Shown: positions 18,295 to 27,280 of the stretch, in pieces | Layout: each line of letters opens with the position of its first letter | How positions within the stretch are numbered: the stretch's first letter is position 1 | Origin: Cupriavidus necator A5-1 | Lineage (GTDB): Bacteria; Pseudomonadota; Gammaproteobacteria; Burkholderiales; Burkholderiaceae | DNA length: 64,000 nt | Direction of reading: 5' to 3' | Assembly: GCF_000744095.1 (NCBI RefSeq) | Contig: NZ_JQLI01000004.1 | Coordinates: 372,001 to 436,000, forward strand | The notes under the pieces: generated by a model | Told to the model about the DNA's origin: nothing | Database searches by the model: none | What the model saw: only the letters and a program-made list of their open reading frames with translations | Made by a program: the position numbers and the translations under genes

Positions 18295-18786
18295 GTGACC
18301 GTCAAGGAAATGAAGAAACGTGCAGCAATCATGGGAGCTTCTCTCGTGTTCACTTCTGTCGCCTCAGCTCAGGCTGAACAGGGGGTAACCGTCACGCGTG
18401 TCGGGTCGCAGCCCTCTGCGACTGGTTCCACCAGTAACTTCACCGGGCACGTGCGTGTCGATTCCAGGTTCCAAGGCAGTGCGCCGTCTCGCATCGGCGG
18501 TGCCAGCGTGACCTTCGAACCCGGCGCGCGTACGGCCTGGCATACGCATCCGCTTGGCCAGACGTTGATCGTCACGGCCGGCGCGGGGATGGTGCAGCAT
18601 TGGGGAGGCGTGATCCAGGAGATAAGGCCCGGTGACGTGGTTTGGATTCCACCCGGTGTCAAGCACTGGCACGGCGCAACGCCGACAACCGGCATGACCC
18701 ATATTGCCGTTTCGGAAGCACGTGATGGGAAGTCTGTCGACTGGATGGAACAGGTTACAGACGATCAGTATCCAGGCTCCCGCTGA
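18295..18786 (+). CDS. Exported cupin-domain protein
   Basis: 163 residues. After a signal peptide (MGASLVFTSVASAQA) comes one cupin barrel with metal ligands in TAWHTHPLGQTLIV (His-x-His) and GDVVWIPPGVKHWHGA (His). Small bacterial cupins of this kind bind a divalent metal and are often isomerase- or dioxygenase-like. GGAG lies 6 bases before GTG 18295; ATG 18310 is an alternative. It follows the CMD gene by 13 bases, so the two are co-translated in the periplasmic operon. Confidence 0.83.
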   Translation: MTVKEMKKRAAIMGASLVFTSVASAQAEQGVTVTRVGSQPSATGSTSNFTGHVRVDSRFQGSAPSRIGGASVTFEPGARTAWHTHPLGQTLIVTAGAGMVQHWGGVIQEIRPGDVVWIPPGVKHWHGATPTTGMTHIAVSEARDGKSVDWMEQVTDDQYPGSR

Positions 18787-18819
18787 GCACGGAATATCAG
18801 GAACATCTAAAGGGAAGTC

Positions 18820-19131
18820 ATGAACCGACCGTTTTCCGCTCTTGTTCTGGCCACAACCATGCTCGCCGCATTGCCTGCCAAAGCGAGTCCAGAACTGGCC
18901 CAACAGAAGAACTGCATGGCCTGCCACGCCATCGGCCAGAAGCTGGCCGGTCCCTCCTTTAATGACGTTGCTGGCAGGTACGCGAACCAGAACGATGCGC
19001 CTGCGATGCTGGCTGAGAAGATCAGGAAAGGCGGGGTTGGCACGTGGGGCGCGATTCCGATGCCGCCCAATCCACAGGTCAATGCCGACGAAGCCAGGCA
19101 GCTTGCCCAGTGGGTACTCTCGCTAAAGTAG
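18820..19131 (+). CDS. Small periplasmic cytochrome c (c551/c8-like)
   Basis: 103 residues with a cleavable leader ending in AKA. One covalent haem site, CMACH, lies at about residue 32, and the distal Met is in the IPMPPNPQV loop, as in class I c551/c552 proteins. It is placed just before the 2Fe-2S and Mo subunits, so it is the natural electron acceptor of the periplasmic hydroxylase, passing electrons to the respiratory chain. Confidence 0.9.
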   Translation: MNRPFSALVLATTMLAALPAKASPELAQQKNCMACHAIGQKLAGPSFNDVAGRYANQNDAPAMLAEKIRKGGVGTWGAIPMPPNPQVNADEARQLAQWVLSLK

Positions 19132-19197
19132 GCGCAGTGTCGTGTCATTGGCCGGATATGGCCAGATTCAAATTGGGAAACGCCCCGGAGCAGGAAA

Positions 19198-19656
19198 ATG
19201 ATAAAACTCAATGTCAATGGCCGGCCCCAAACCGCCGATGCCGAGCCCGACACGCCGCTTTTGTGGGTGCTGCGTGACACGCTGAAAATGACCGGCACCA
19301 AGTTCGGCTGCGGTATGGCGCTGTGTGGCGCGTGTACGGTGCATCTCGACGGCCAAGCCATTCGTTCCTGTGTGACGCCGGTGTCGATGGCATCGGGCAA
19401 GAAGGTCACGACGATCGAAGGTGCAGGCAGCGGCAACGTTGGAAAGGCAGTTCAACAAGCCTGGCAAAAACTCGATGTGGTGCAATGCGGCTATTGCCAG
19501 TCGGGGCAGATCATGAGCGCCGTGGCACTGTTGCAAGGCAATCGGAAGCCGACCGACGCGGATATCGACGCAGCAATGGGCGGCAACGTGTGCCGCTGTG
19601 CCACCTACGTCCGCATCCGCGCGGCGATTCACGAAGCAGCACGGTCATTGGGTTGA
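19198..19656 (+). CDS. 2Fe-2S subunit of a molybdenum hydroxylase (IorA/NicA-like)
   Basis: 152 residues. The plant-type cluster has Cys in GCGMALCGACTVHLDG and the upstream partner in RSC, and the second 2Fe-2S site is in QCGYCQSGQIM and GNVCRCATY. This is the standard small subunit of isoquinoline 1-oxidoreductase and nicotinate dehydrogenase type enzymes. CAGGAAA precedes the ATG. No FAD subunit lies beside it, as expected for the cytochrome-coupled IorAB class. Confidence 0.92.
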   Translation: MIKLNVNGRPQTADAEPDTPLLWVLRDTLKMTGTKFGCGMALCGACTVHLDGQAIRSCVTPVSMASGKKVTTIEGAGSGNVGKAVQQAWQKLDVVQCGYCQSGQIMSAVALLQGNRKPTDADIDAAMGGNVCRCATYVRIRAAIHEAARSLG

Positions 19657-19668
19657 GGGCAAGCTGTC

Positions 19669-21879
19669 ATGATGACGACGCATATTGAGAACGAGAGCCG
19701 CCGCCATTTCCTGCGCGGCATGGGCGGATTGACGCTTGCGATTTACCTGCCGACCACGCTCGCGCGCACTGCGACAGCAACTGGTCAGCCGGGTGCGCTT
19801 GCGGCCGGACCGGTGTTCGAACCCAATGCCTTCCTTCGCATCGGGGAAGATGGCAGTGTGACTGTCATCGCCAAGCATCTTGAGATGGGGCAGGGCAGCT
19901 ACACGGGCCTCGCCACGATTGTGGCCGAGGAGCTCGATGCCAACTGGACACACGTGCGGGTGGAGAGCGCTCCGGCCGATGCGAAGCGGTACAATAATCT
20001 CGCCTGGGGTCCGTTTCAGGGTACAGGCGGAAGCCGGGCCATCGCCAACTCCTGGGACCAGCTACGGCGCGCCGGCGCCACCGGGCGCGCAATGCTCGTG
20101 GCAGCAGCGGCCCGGAAATGGGGCGTTAGCGCATCCGAGATCCAGGTATCCAACGGCGTGGTGACGCACAGCGGGTCGCGCCGGCAGGCGACGTTCGGCG
20201 AACTGGCACGAGCCGCCTCGGAACAGCCGGTGCCAGCCGAGGTGAAGCTCAAGGACGCGGCCAGCTACAAGCTGATCGGCTCGCGCATTCCGCGCAAGGA
20301 CGGTGCAAGCAAGACCAATGGCACGGCCGTCTTCACCCAGGATATCCACTTGCCCGGCATGCTGACAGCGGCAGTCGCACATCCGCCCTTGTTCGGCGCC
20401 AGGGTGAAGTCCTTCGATGCTGCCAAGGCGAAAGCCGTGAAGGGTGTCGTCGACGTTGTTCAGATCCCCAGCGGCGTGGCGGTGGTGGCTCGCGACACCT
20501 GGAGTGCAAAGAAGGGACGTGACGCGCTGGTGGTCGAGTGGGATGACAGCAAGGCGTTCAAGCTGGGATCAGGCCAGATTCTTGAGAAATATCGCGAGAT
20601 GGCCAAGAAGCCTGGAACCGTGGCACGCAAGCAAGGTGATATCGAAGCGGCATTGGGTGGCAACGCCCGGATTTTTGAGGCGGATTACGATTTTCCGTAT
20701 CTTGCGCACGCTCCCATGGAGCCGCTGAACTGCGTAATCCGGTTAGGCAAGGACGGATGCGATGTCTGGAATGGCGCGCAAATGCAGACGCAGGACCAGC
20801 GACTGCTGGCCGAGCTGTTTGGCATCCCCTCGGACCAAGTCCGCATCAACACGCTGTACGCCGGCGGCAGCTTCGGCCGTCGCGCCGCGAAGGATTCAGA
20901 CTATGTCCTCGAGGCGGGAAATATCGTCAAGGCTATCAACGGGCGCGCACCGGTCAAGCTGGTGTGGTTCCGTGAAGACGACATACATGCGGGATATTAC
21001 CGGCCGATCTTTCACCATCGCCTGCGCGCGGCCCTCGACCGCCAGGGGAAGCTGGTAGGCTGGCACCATCGGCTCGTGGGACAGTCGCTGGTTACCGGTG
21101 CACCGGCGCCATTCAGTGGGGCGGTAAAGAACGGCATTGATGCGACGTCGGTTGAAGGGGCGACGAATCTTCCCTATGAGGTCCCCAACTTCATGGTAGA
21201 TCTGCATACCCCTACCGATATCGGCGTTCCGGTGCAGTGGTGGCGGTCCGTGGGTTCCACGCACAACGCCTTTTCGACTGAATGCTTTATCGATGAACTG
21301 GCGCACGCGGCCGGGCAGGATCCGGTGGCCTGGCGGCTGGCAATGCTGGAGAAGCATCCGCGTCATGCCAAGGTACTAAGGCTTGCTGCGGAGCAGGCGG
21401 GATGGGGCCAGCCGTTGCGGGCCGGGGCCTCGGGCGAGCGTCGTGGTCGTGGCATCGCATTGCATGAAGCCTTCAACTCCGTCGTCGCGGAAGTTGCGGA
21501 GGTAACCGTCAAGCAGGACGGCAGCTATCGTGTGGATCGGGTTGTGTGCGCCGTTGACTGCGGCATTGCTGTTAATCCGGATGTGGTGAAGGCCCAGGTG
21601 GAGGGTAGCGTGGGTTTTGCGCTGTCGGCCGCCATGCATGGTGCTATTACGCTGACGGACGGTAAGGTCGATCAGTCGAATTTCCACGACTATGTGCCCC
21701 TGCGCATCAACGAGATGCCTGCGGTGGAGGTGCATATCGTGGCTTCCAATGCCAATCCTACGGGGATTGGCGAGCCGCCGGTGCCGCCATTGGCGCCAGC
21801 TGTCGCCAATGCACTGGCGGCCGCCACGGGCAAACGGGTAAGGAAGTTGCCGATTGCAGCGGATCAGCTCAAGGCTTGA
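19669..21879 (+). CDS. Molybdopterin-binding subunit of a periplasmic hydroxylase (IorB-like)
   Basis: 736 residues. A Tat leader (RRHFLRGMGGLTLAIYL) marks co-export with its 2Fe-2S partner. The Mo-cofactor domains show HLEMGQGSYTGLA, GTGGSRAIANSW, LAHAPMEPLNC, YAGGSFGRRA, WRSVGSTHNAF and a C-terminal IGEPPVPP with the active-site Glu. This group hydroxylates N-heterocycles or oxidises aldehydes with water as oxygen source, sending electrons to cytochrome c. Full length for IorB. It closes the operon and is followed by a strong inverted repeat. Confidence 0.9.
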   Translation: MMTTHIENESRRHFLRGMGGLTLAIYLPTTLARTATATGQPGALAAGPVFEPNAFLRIGEDGSVTVIAKHLEMGQGSYTGLATIVAEELDANWTHVRVESAPADAKRYNNLAWGPFQGTGGSRAIANSWDQLRRAGATGRAMLVAAAARKWGVSASEIQVSNGVVTHSGSRRQATFGELARAASEQPVPAEVKLKDAASYKLIGSRIPRKDGASKTNGTAVFTQDIHLPGMLTAAVAHPPLFGARVKSFDAAKAKAVKGVVDVVQIPSGVAVVARDTWSAKKGRDALVVEWDDSKAFKLGSGQILEKYREMAKKPGTVARKQGDIEAALGGNARIFEADYDFPYLAHAPMEPLNCVIRLGKDGCDVWNGAQMQTQDQRLLAELFGIPSDQVRINTLYAGGSFGRRAAKDSDYVLEAGNIVKAINGRAPVKLVWFREDDIHAGYYRPIFHHRLRAALDRQGKLVGWHHRLVGQSLVTGAPAPFSGAVKNGIDATSVEGATNLPYEVPNFMVDLHTPTDIGVPVQWWRSVGSTHNAFSTECFIDELAHAAGQDPVAWRLAMLEKHPRHAKVLRLAAEQAGWGQPLRAGASGERRGRGIALHEAFNSVVAEVAEVTVKQDGSYRVDRVVCAVDCGIAVNPDVVKAQVEGSVGFALSAAMHGAITLTDGKVDQSNFHDYVPLRINEMPAVEVHIVASNANPTGIGEPPVPPLAPAVANALAAATGKRVRKLPIAADQLKA

Positions 21880-21885
21880 CAGGGG

Positions 21886-21920
21886 CGGGCTTGCGCGAGC
21901 GCTCGCGCCTTGCAAGCCCG
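21886..21920 (+). terminator. Large hairpin after the Mo-hydroxylase operon
   Basis: CGGGCTTGC (21886-21894) pairs perfectly with GCAAGCCCG (21912-21920). The loop begins with a perfect 12-bp palindrome, GCGAGCGCTCGC (21895-21906). There is no T-tract, so it is a terminator-like or mRNA-stabilising hairpin. Confidence 0.55.
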
Positions 21921-22283
21921 TAACTTCAGTACACCAACGCTTTCCATCGCTGTCGTAGGCATCCGCCTGCCTGCGGCTAACTTCGCCGCGTCCCCCGCAA
22001 GACGGCCTCGATACGCTCGTGCCCATCACTCCCTGAGGCGAGTGAGGCACGCTTCGTCCCCTTGACGTGATGAATAAGCTGCTTATGCGTCCGTACAAGA
22101 TGCATGCGGGGCTCCCAATCTTATCGACAGCGCCATTCATTACCCCAGCCTATAGGCGCATGCGATCTGGGCCCCTTTATCCATAGTTGGTGGTTACCCT
22201 AATATTTGATCCAGGCCGAGACGCCCCTCTGCAGCGACTGCGCAGGCTGTGGATGGCGCCGAATCGGTATTCACTGGATGACC
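21921..22283. other. Intergenic stretch, nothing recognised
   Basis: No coding frame, RNA gene or repeat stands out in this gap. It probably contains the promoter of the repeat-protein gene. Confidence 0.4.
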
Positions 22284-22298
22284 CCGCGGTTGCCGCGG
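22284..22298. repeat. Perfect palindrome CCGCGGttgCCGCGG
   Basis: A 15-base inverted repeat located 18 bases before the start of the tandem-repeat protein. It could be a leader hairpin or a regulator site. Confidence 0.4.
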
Positions 22299-22316
22299 AA
22301 AATATTGGAAACGATC

Positions 22317-22604
22317 ATGAAATTCAACCACTTTGCTATGAGCCTGGCTGCTGCGATCGCTATTGGTTCCGCTCTTGTTTCCGGCCTGACTTACGCTGCT
22401 GGCTTTGATCTGCATCGCGACGGAGCCAAGAGCACGTTCAACCCTTACGCTGACGGCGCACGCGGCAAGTTCGATCCCTACGCCGATGGCGCCCGCGCCC
22501 GGTTCAACCCAAATGCCGATGGCGCGCGCGGGAAGTTCAATACATACACCGACGGTCTTCGCGCTTCCAAATTTGATGCATTTACCGACGGCGCCCGCCA
22601 CTAA
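22317..22604 (+). CDS. Small exported protein of five 'F-x-P-Y-A-D-G-A-R' repeats
   Basis: 95 residues. A signal peptide (MKFNHFAMSLAAAIAIGSALVSGLTYAAG) is followed by five tandem units of 11 to 12 residues, in order ending HRDGAK, YADGAR, YADGAR, NADGAR and YTDGLR, closed by FTDGAR. Each unit has an aromatic Phe start and a D-G-A/L-R/K end. I know similar repetitive small exported proteins in Burkholderiaceae genomes but no function. The regular Asp-Gly turns could bind a cation or form a short solenoid. The start has only a weak GGAAA ribosome site. It stands alone between two operons. Confidence 0.8.
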   Translation: MKFNHFAMSLAAAIAIGSALVSGLTYAAGFDLHRDGAKSTFNPYADGARGKFDPYADGARARFNPNADGARGKFNTYTDGLRASKFDAFTDGARH

Positions 22605-22665
22605 GTTGCGGACGCCGGCCTTCCCTCGCAGCGATGCGGATGGAAGGATCAGTGCATCGCAAGCT

Positions 22666-23640
22666 CTACTCGACGCTGACTTTCGCGATCTCGATAACCC
22701 GCTTCCAGCGTTGCCTGTCGTCAGCCACCATCCTGGCGAACTCGCGATCATTCATGGTCAGGGTATCCACCGATTTAGCGTCCAGAGCCTGTTGCACTTC
22801 CGGACGCGCCACGGACCTGGCCCATGCATCAATCAGGCGACGCGCCAACGGCTCCGGCACACTGGCCGGGGCGGCCAGCCCCAGCCATCCGCTTGCCTCC
22901 ATGCCATGGATGCTGGCCTCGGAGAAAGTCGGGACGTTGGGAAACAACTTCATGCGAGCTGTACCGGTGCATGCCAGCGGGCGAAGCTTGCCTGCCCGAA
23001 TGAGATCTTCCGAACCGGTGACGGGCTGCAGGGTCATATCGACATCACCAGCCAAAGTGGCAGTGATGGCAGGCGCCTGGCCGTTGTAGGGAACATGCAG
23101 GACTTTCAGGTCCTGCGTGCTTTTCAGGTATTCCATCAGAACATGTGAGGACGCACCGATTCCGCCGGACGCATAGGCCAGCTTGCCTGGCTCCTTGCGA
23201 ATCCTATCGATCGCCTCACGGACGGTTCTCACATCGAATCGGGCAGTATTGACGAGCAGCGCAAAGGCTTGGGACCCAAGATAGCCCAGTGGCCTGAGGA
23301 TGTTAGGCGTATCGAAGCCGGAACCGGGTCGGAGCAGCGAATTGAGGTTGAGTCCAGACCCGATCAAGCCTACGGTGTAGCCGTCAGCCTTCGCTCTTGC
23401 CAGTTGGCCATATGCGATGTTTCCACCGGCGCCAACCACGTTCTTCACTATGACCGGTTGGCCGAGTTCACGGCTCATCGGCTCAGTCAAGACCCGGGCA
23501 AGGACGTCGACCACTCCTCCGGGCGCAAACGGGACGATGATCTCAATCCGTTTGTTGGGAAGCCATTCGGCGCGCACTGCGGCGGCGGCGGCAAGACCCG
23601 CCGAGAGGATCAGCAGGGATCTGCGCGTAAGCAATGTCAT
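22666..23640 (-). CDS. Bug-type (TctC) periplasmic solute receptor
   Basis: 324 residues from ATG 23640. The leader has an RR pair (MTLLTRRSLLILSAGLAAAAAVRA). The mature fold has NKRIEIIVPFAPGGVVDVLAR, VIVKNVVGAGGNIAYG and VLHVPYNGQAPAITATLAGD. The usual Gly-Thr-Asp of the binding loop is replaced by GGVVD, so ligand contacts may differ from the other receptors here. It lies 61 bases after the TauD-type oxygenase gene and is probably co-transcribed with it under the LysR regulator at 24923. Confidence 0.87.
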   Translation of the reverse strand: MTLLTRRSLLILSAGLAAAAAVRAEWLPNKRIEIIVPFAPGGVVDVLARVLTEPMSRELGQPVIVKNVVGAGGNIAYGQLARAKADGYTVGLIGSGLNLNSLLRPGSGFDTPNILRPLGYLGSQAFALLVNTARFDVRTVREAIDRIRKEPGKLAYASGGIGASSHVLMEYLKSTQDLKVLHVPYNGQAPAITATLAGDVDMTLQPVTGSEDLIRAGKLRPLACTGTARMKLFPNVPTFSEASIHGMEASGWLGLAAPASVPEPLARRLIDAWARSVARPEVQQALDAKSVDTLTMNDREFARMVADDRQRWKRVIEIAKVSVE

Positions 23641-23701
23641 GATATGAGCTCTTTGAGACTTGGGTAGAGGGGACGCTGAAGCCACCGCCAGTCCGGGGGG
23701 A

Positions 23702-24808
23702 CTAACGTGCGCGAACCAGGTTTTGCATGGTCGCAAGGTACGTGGACGGTAGCTCCATCAGCGCTGAACGTCGTTGCAGCCACAAGGCGTGGTCTTCGGC
23801 CGTATGGAAGATCTGGTTCTTTGGCAACACCGGCCAGTGAGGAACATGGAGCCAAAGGCGCAGCAAATGCCGCCGCTGCTGGATTTCCTTCGAATCTTCG
23901 TAGTCGGTGCGCCCATGCAGGACCAGCCGGTTGTTCAGGAACTGTATGTCGCCTTCAGCGAAGTTCATGTCGAGATAAAACTCCGGTGATTCGGCAATAC
24001 GTTCGATGCAGGCAATGGCATCACGCTCTTGCGGCGTAAGCTCGGCATCGCCACGCGCAGCAGCGCTTTTCGCATAGCCTGGCAGGAAGTAGCATGCGAG
24101 CGGCGTCGCGGCGTCGCTGCTGCATGTGAACACCGGCACTCGTGCTTCGCTGAGCAGGCGCCCGGATCCAAACTTCCCGTCCAGATCCTTGCGGCGATAG
24201 AAGAAGCCGCGGTACAGGGTGCGAAGCACATCCGGATGCTTCGTAAGCAGTTCGTCGTGCAGGGCAACGGCGCTGACAATACGGCTGGCCCCGCCTGATA
24301 CAGCCGAGCGCAGGCACATGAGGCCAATCACGTCGCACGAGTCGGTGTGCATACCCATGTGCCCTCCGGCGTGATACGCGCGCGGTACGTCCTCGACGTC
24401 CGAGACGTCCATGACATGCCCGAGCATCTCACCGTGATACGACTGGGGCATCGGCCGTCCCAGATAGGCGCCAATGCCGAAGAAGATCCGGGCCATGTCG
24501 TCCGTGGAGTATTGCGCGCGCGGCAGTCCGCGCAGCAATGCAAAGCCACGCCCCTGTTCGAGCTTGGCCCGGATGCCATCCAGGGTCTGCGCGGCAGCTC
24601 GCAGCGGAAAGGACACCCTTGTAATGTCAGGAAGGTCGACTTTCCCAAGAGACTTCAGATGTCGGAGAGCGAGGTCGATTTCCTGGATATCCTGATCATT
24701 GAGGACATGAAGTCCGTCTGATTTCCAATCCATGGTTTGTCCGTGCCAGGCTGCCGGCCCGCCAATCGGTTCGATCGCAGGAGTATTCGTTTCGTCCAGT
24801 GTGGTCAT
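23702..24808 (-). CDS. TauD/TfdA-family Fe(II)/2-oxoglutarate-type oxygenase
   Basis: 368 residues. The iron site is visible as HTDSCD (His-x-Asp) at about residue 153 and a distal His in NNRLVLHGRTDY, followed by the 2-oxoglutarate Arg region RRHLLRLWLHV. N-terminal RGFALLRGLP and FFGIGAYLGRP are typical of the TauD fold. Such enzymes hydroxylate and often cleave C-S, C-O or C-N bonds. With a Bug receptor downstream and a divergent LysR, it looks like a small uptake-plus-oxygenation unit for one organic acid. Substrate not inferable. Confidence 0.85.
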   Translation of the reverse strand: MTTLDETNTPAIEPIGGPAAWHGQTMDWKSDGLHVLNDQDIQEIDLALRHLKSLGKVDLPDITRVSFPLRAAAQTLDGIRAKLEQGRGFALLRGLPRAQYSTDDMARIFFGIGAYLGRPMPQSYHGEMLGHVMDVSDVEDVPRAYHAGGHMGMHTDSCDVIGLMCLRSAVSGGASRIVSAVALHDELLTKHPDVLRTLYRGFFYRRKDLDGKFGSGRLLSEARVPVFTCSSDAATPLACYFLPGYAKSAAARGDAELTPQERDAIACIERIAESPEFYLDMNFAEGDIQFLNNRLVLHGRTDYEDSKEIQQRRHLLRLWLHVPHWPVLPKNQIFHTAEDHALWLQRRSALMELPSTYLATMQNLVRAR

Positions 24809-24922
24809 AGTAAGATTGCCATTCCTTGGCTGTCATCACAGAAGCATTTTTAGATTCGAAGCGTAGGTATGTCCAATACTATTGAGACGACTTGCTGATA
24901 CCACTCACGCGATGGATTCCGC

Positions 24923-25846
24923 ATGGATTTGAGACAGCTCCGGCAGTTCGTGGTGGTCGCAGAAGAGCTAAATTTCCGCCGAGCGGCGGAGCGCCTCCAC
25001 ATGACGCAGCCTCCCCTTAGCGCGTCCATCCAGCGGCTCGAAAGCAGCCTGGGTGTGTCATTGATTGAACGGTCCCGCACCATGGTCCGTCTCACCCCAG
25101 CTGGTACGGCCTTCCTTCACGAGGTACGACATCTCCTGGGGCAAGCGCAGTGCGCGGTGGAGGCGGCTAAGTCAGCCATGGATGGCTCAGCCGATGTGCT
25201 GAGAATTGCGTCCGTCGAGAGCGCCGCGCTTGAGTTGCTGCCAACCGTGCTTCAACGGCTGCGCGTGCAGTTTCCGAACGCGAGACTGCTCGTTCAAACC
25301 GACTCGACCCAGAACGAAATTCTGGCTTTGCAAGCGGGTGTGCTGGATGTAGCGATCATCGTGCCATCGGCGCATGAGAGCGCTCAACTGGTCATTGCAG
25401 ACCTGAAGCAGGAAAGATTTTGCGTAGCGGTATGCAAGACGCATCCGCTGAGTGCCCGCAAGCGTGTCAGGCTATCGGAATTGGCCGAGGATCAGTTCCT
25501 GTCGCTCTATCCTTTCACGTCGAGTCCCGGGTACTCCGCTGCAGTGCTCAGGGCGTTTCAGGAGTCGAAGGTGTATCCGCGGGTGCTCCCCGGGGACTCG
25601 AAGACCTTTCTGGCCAACCTCGCCCTTGTTGGGGCGGGCGGATGCGTGGCACTGGTCCCGCGTCCGATGCGGCGCCTGCGTGTGACGAACGTTGTGTTCA
25701 TCGACGTCGTCTGCGAAGCTGGCAAACCGCTTCTGTATCCCTTGGCTTTAGCGCGCACGGTGAAGAACGACCGGACGCTGGTTCGGGCTTTCTGGCAGGC
25801 TGCGATGTCGATTTCAGGACTGAGCGGCTCGGTTTGCCTGGAGTGA
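24923..25846 (+). CDS. LysR-family transcriptional regulator
   Basis: 307 residues with the LysR winged HTH (MDLRQLRQFVVVAEELNFRRAAERLHMTQPPLSASIQRLESSLGVSLIERS) and a CatM/BenM-like effector domain. The helix QPPLSASIQRLE is the usual recognition segment. It is divergent from the TauD-type gene, with 114 bases between starts, and most likely activates the oxygenase-Bug unit in response to its substrate. Confidence 0.92.
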   Translation: MDLRQLRQFVVVAEELNFRRAAERLHMTQPPLSASIQRLESSLGVSLIERSRTMVRLTPAGTAFLHEVRHLLGQAQCAVEAAKSAMDGSADVLRIASVESAALELLPTVLQRLRVQFPNARLLVQTDSTQNEILALQAGVLDVAIIVPSAHESAQLVIADLKQERFCVAVCKTHPLSARKRVRLSELAEDQFLSLYPFTSSPGYSAAVLRAFQESKVYPRVLPGDSKTFLANLALVGAGGCVALVPRPMRRLRVTNVVFIDVVCEAGKPLLYPLALARTVKNDRTLVRAFWQAAMSISGLSGSVCLE

Positions 25847-26034
25847 CCGCACTGCGTGGAAATGTTCACAGCTCAGGAAGCTTCCTGGGCTGTGACATCA
25901 ATGCCAGGCATTGCGCTATTTTTTTGAATTAGCTCAAGACCGGACTCGGGTAGCGCACCACGGTTTTGTTCATGCGGGCCGGCTGTGCCGATGCCTTTTT
26001 TAGCATTGCCGGAGTAAGCCGTTGTGGCGACAGG

Positions 26035-27009
26035 TCAGTCAGCTTGAATGTGCAGATCCTTGATAATCCGGCCGAACCTCTCATAATCCGCAGCGTTCGC
26101 TTTGGCGAGCGTTTCGGGAGATCCCCCGATAGGTACTGCACCTAGTGTGCTCATGCGCGCGAGCACCTCGGGCATCTTCAGGATCTCGTTCATGTGTTCA
26201 TTCAATGTCTTCACAACCGCAGGTGACATGCCTTTCGGTCCGAAGAGGCCGTACCACGTGTTCATCTCGACTTTGTACCCGGACTCCTGCAAGGTCGGAA
26301 TGTTAGGGGCGAGAGGTGTACGCTCCCGATCCATAACGGCCAGGGGCACGAGCTTGCCACTCTCAAGATAAGGCTTCACCGTGCCGAGAGAAATGTAGGT
26401 CATCGGAATATGCCCACCGAGTACGTCGTTGATCGCGGGGGCAACGCCCTTGTATGGAACGTGCTCGAGATGCACACCGGTTGCCTTGTTTACCACCTCA
26501 CCGAGAATGTGGTGGATCGAGCCGGTTCCCGCGGTGGCAAAACTGACCGTTCGACTCTTGGCTGCCGAGACCACATCCTTGAAACTCTTGAATCCGGAAC
26601 CAGAACCCGCCACGAGAAAAAGTGGCACGCTCCCGACCTGCACGATCGGGGTGAAGCCGTTCAATGCATCGTACCCACTGTTCGGTCCGGTCTTGAGTAC
26701 CAGTTGAGCAAAAGAAATACTCCCTGGCGTCAGGAGCAGCGTGTACCCGTCCGGGGCAGCTTTGGCCACATAGCTGCTACCGATGACCCCGGTCGCGCCA
26801 GGTCGATTCTCGACCACTACAGACTGTCCAAGTCTTGTTGACAACTTCTCGGCAAAGACGCGCGCCAGCATGTCCGTATCCCCGCCCGCCGGATAGGCGA
26901 CCACGATCGAGATGGTTTTGCCGGGATAGCGTTGCGCAAAAGTGGAGCCGCTGAAACACGCGGTGGCTACAGAGGCAGCAAGCAGAAGTGCGCGGTGGAT
27001 GCCAGTCAT
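26035..27009 (-). CDS. Bug-type receptor, leftward member of a paralogous pair
   Basis: 324 residues with a signal peptide ending in TFA-QR. The binding loop is VAYPAGGDTDMLAR; VVENRPGATGVIGSSYVAKAAPDGYTLLL, GSIHHILGEVVNK and HVPYKGVAPAINDVLGGH follow. It shares long identical or near-identical stretches with the protein at 27434, so the two arose by a duplication. Its promoter (27112-27151) carries the same operator layout as the pyridine cluster, so it is predicted to take up the same or a related substrate. No TctAB genes lie nearby. Confidence 0.9.
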   Translation of the reverse strand: MTGIHRALLLAASVATACFSGSTFAQRYPGKTISIVVAYPAGGDTDMLARVFAEKLSTRLGQSVVVENRPGATGVIGSSYVAKAAPDGYTLLLTPGSISFAQLVLKTGPNSGYDALNGFTPIVQVGSVPLFLVAGSGSGFKSFKDVVSAAKSRTVSFATAGTGSIHHILGEVVNKATGVHLEHVPYKGVAPAINDVLGGHIPMTYISLGTVKPYLESGKLVPLAVMDRERTPLAPNIPTLQESGYKVEMNTWYGLFGPKGMSPAVVKTLNEHMNEILKMPEVLARMSTLGAVPIGGSPETLAKANAADYERFGRIIKDLHIQAD

Positions 27010-27111
27010 GATTTGGTCTTAAGTGGGTTGAACAGTAAGCGCCGCCGGAGGTTTTGAAGACATCAAAAACGGGGCATCTCAGCCCCGTCCCTGAGTCACT
27101 ACGTGAACCGA

Positions 27112-27151
27112 GTATTAACTACATATCGTATCTATGTCAATACGATTTGTA
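27112..27151 (-). promoter_or_regulatory. Promoter of the leftward Bug gene with two TACGnnnCGTA-type operators
   Basis: Reading leftward: TACAAATCGTA (27151-27141) directly abuts -35 TTGACA (27140-27135). A 17-base spacer contains TACGATATGTA (27130-27120), and -10 TAATAC lies at 27117-27112. Operator centres are 21 bases apart. A repressor bound here would cover the whole promoter. Confidence 0.75.
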
Positions 27152-27280
27152 CCTATGCTCTTGGTTTCTCGCGCACGCACTGGAATGGCCCAGGAATGCA
27201 CACGAATCGTGCCGGCTACAGCGCAGCATCCCTCCTAAAAATGCAAGAATGATCAATGTCCGGGTCTTCACCAAGATAGA

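Noticed and set aside
22317..22604. CRISPR-like or DNA-level repeat array at the repeat protein
   Set aside because: The repeats are in coding phase, vary at the DNA level and have no spacers. They are protein repeats. No CRISPR array is present in the window.
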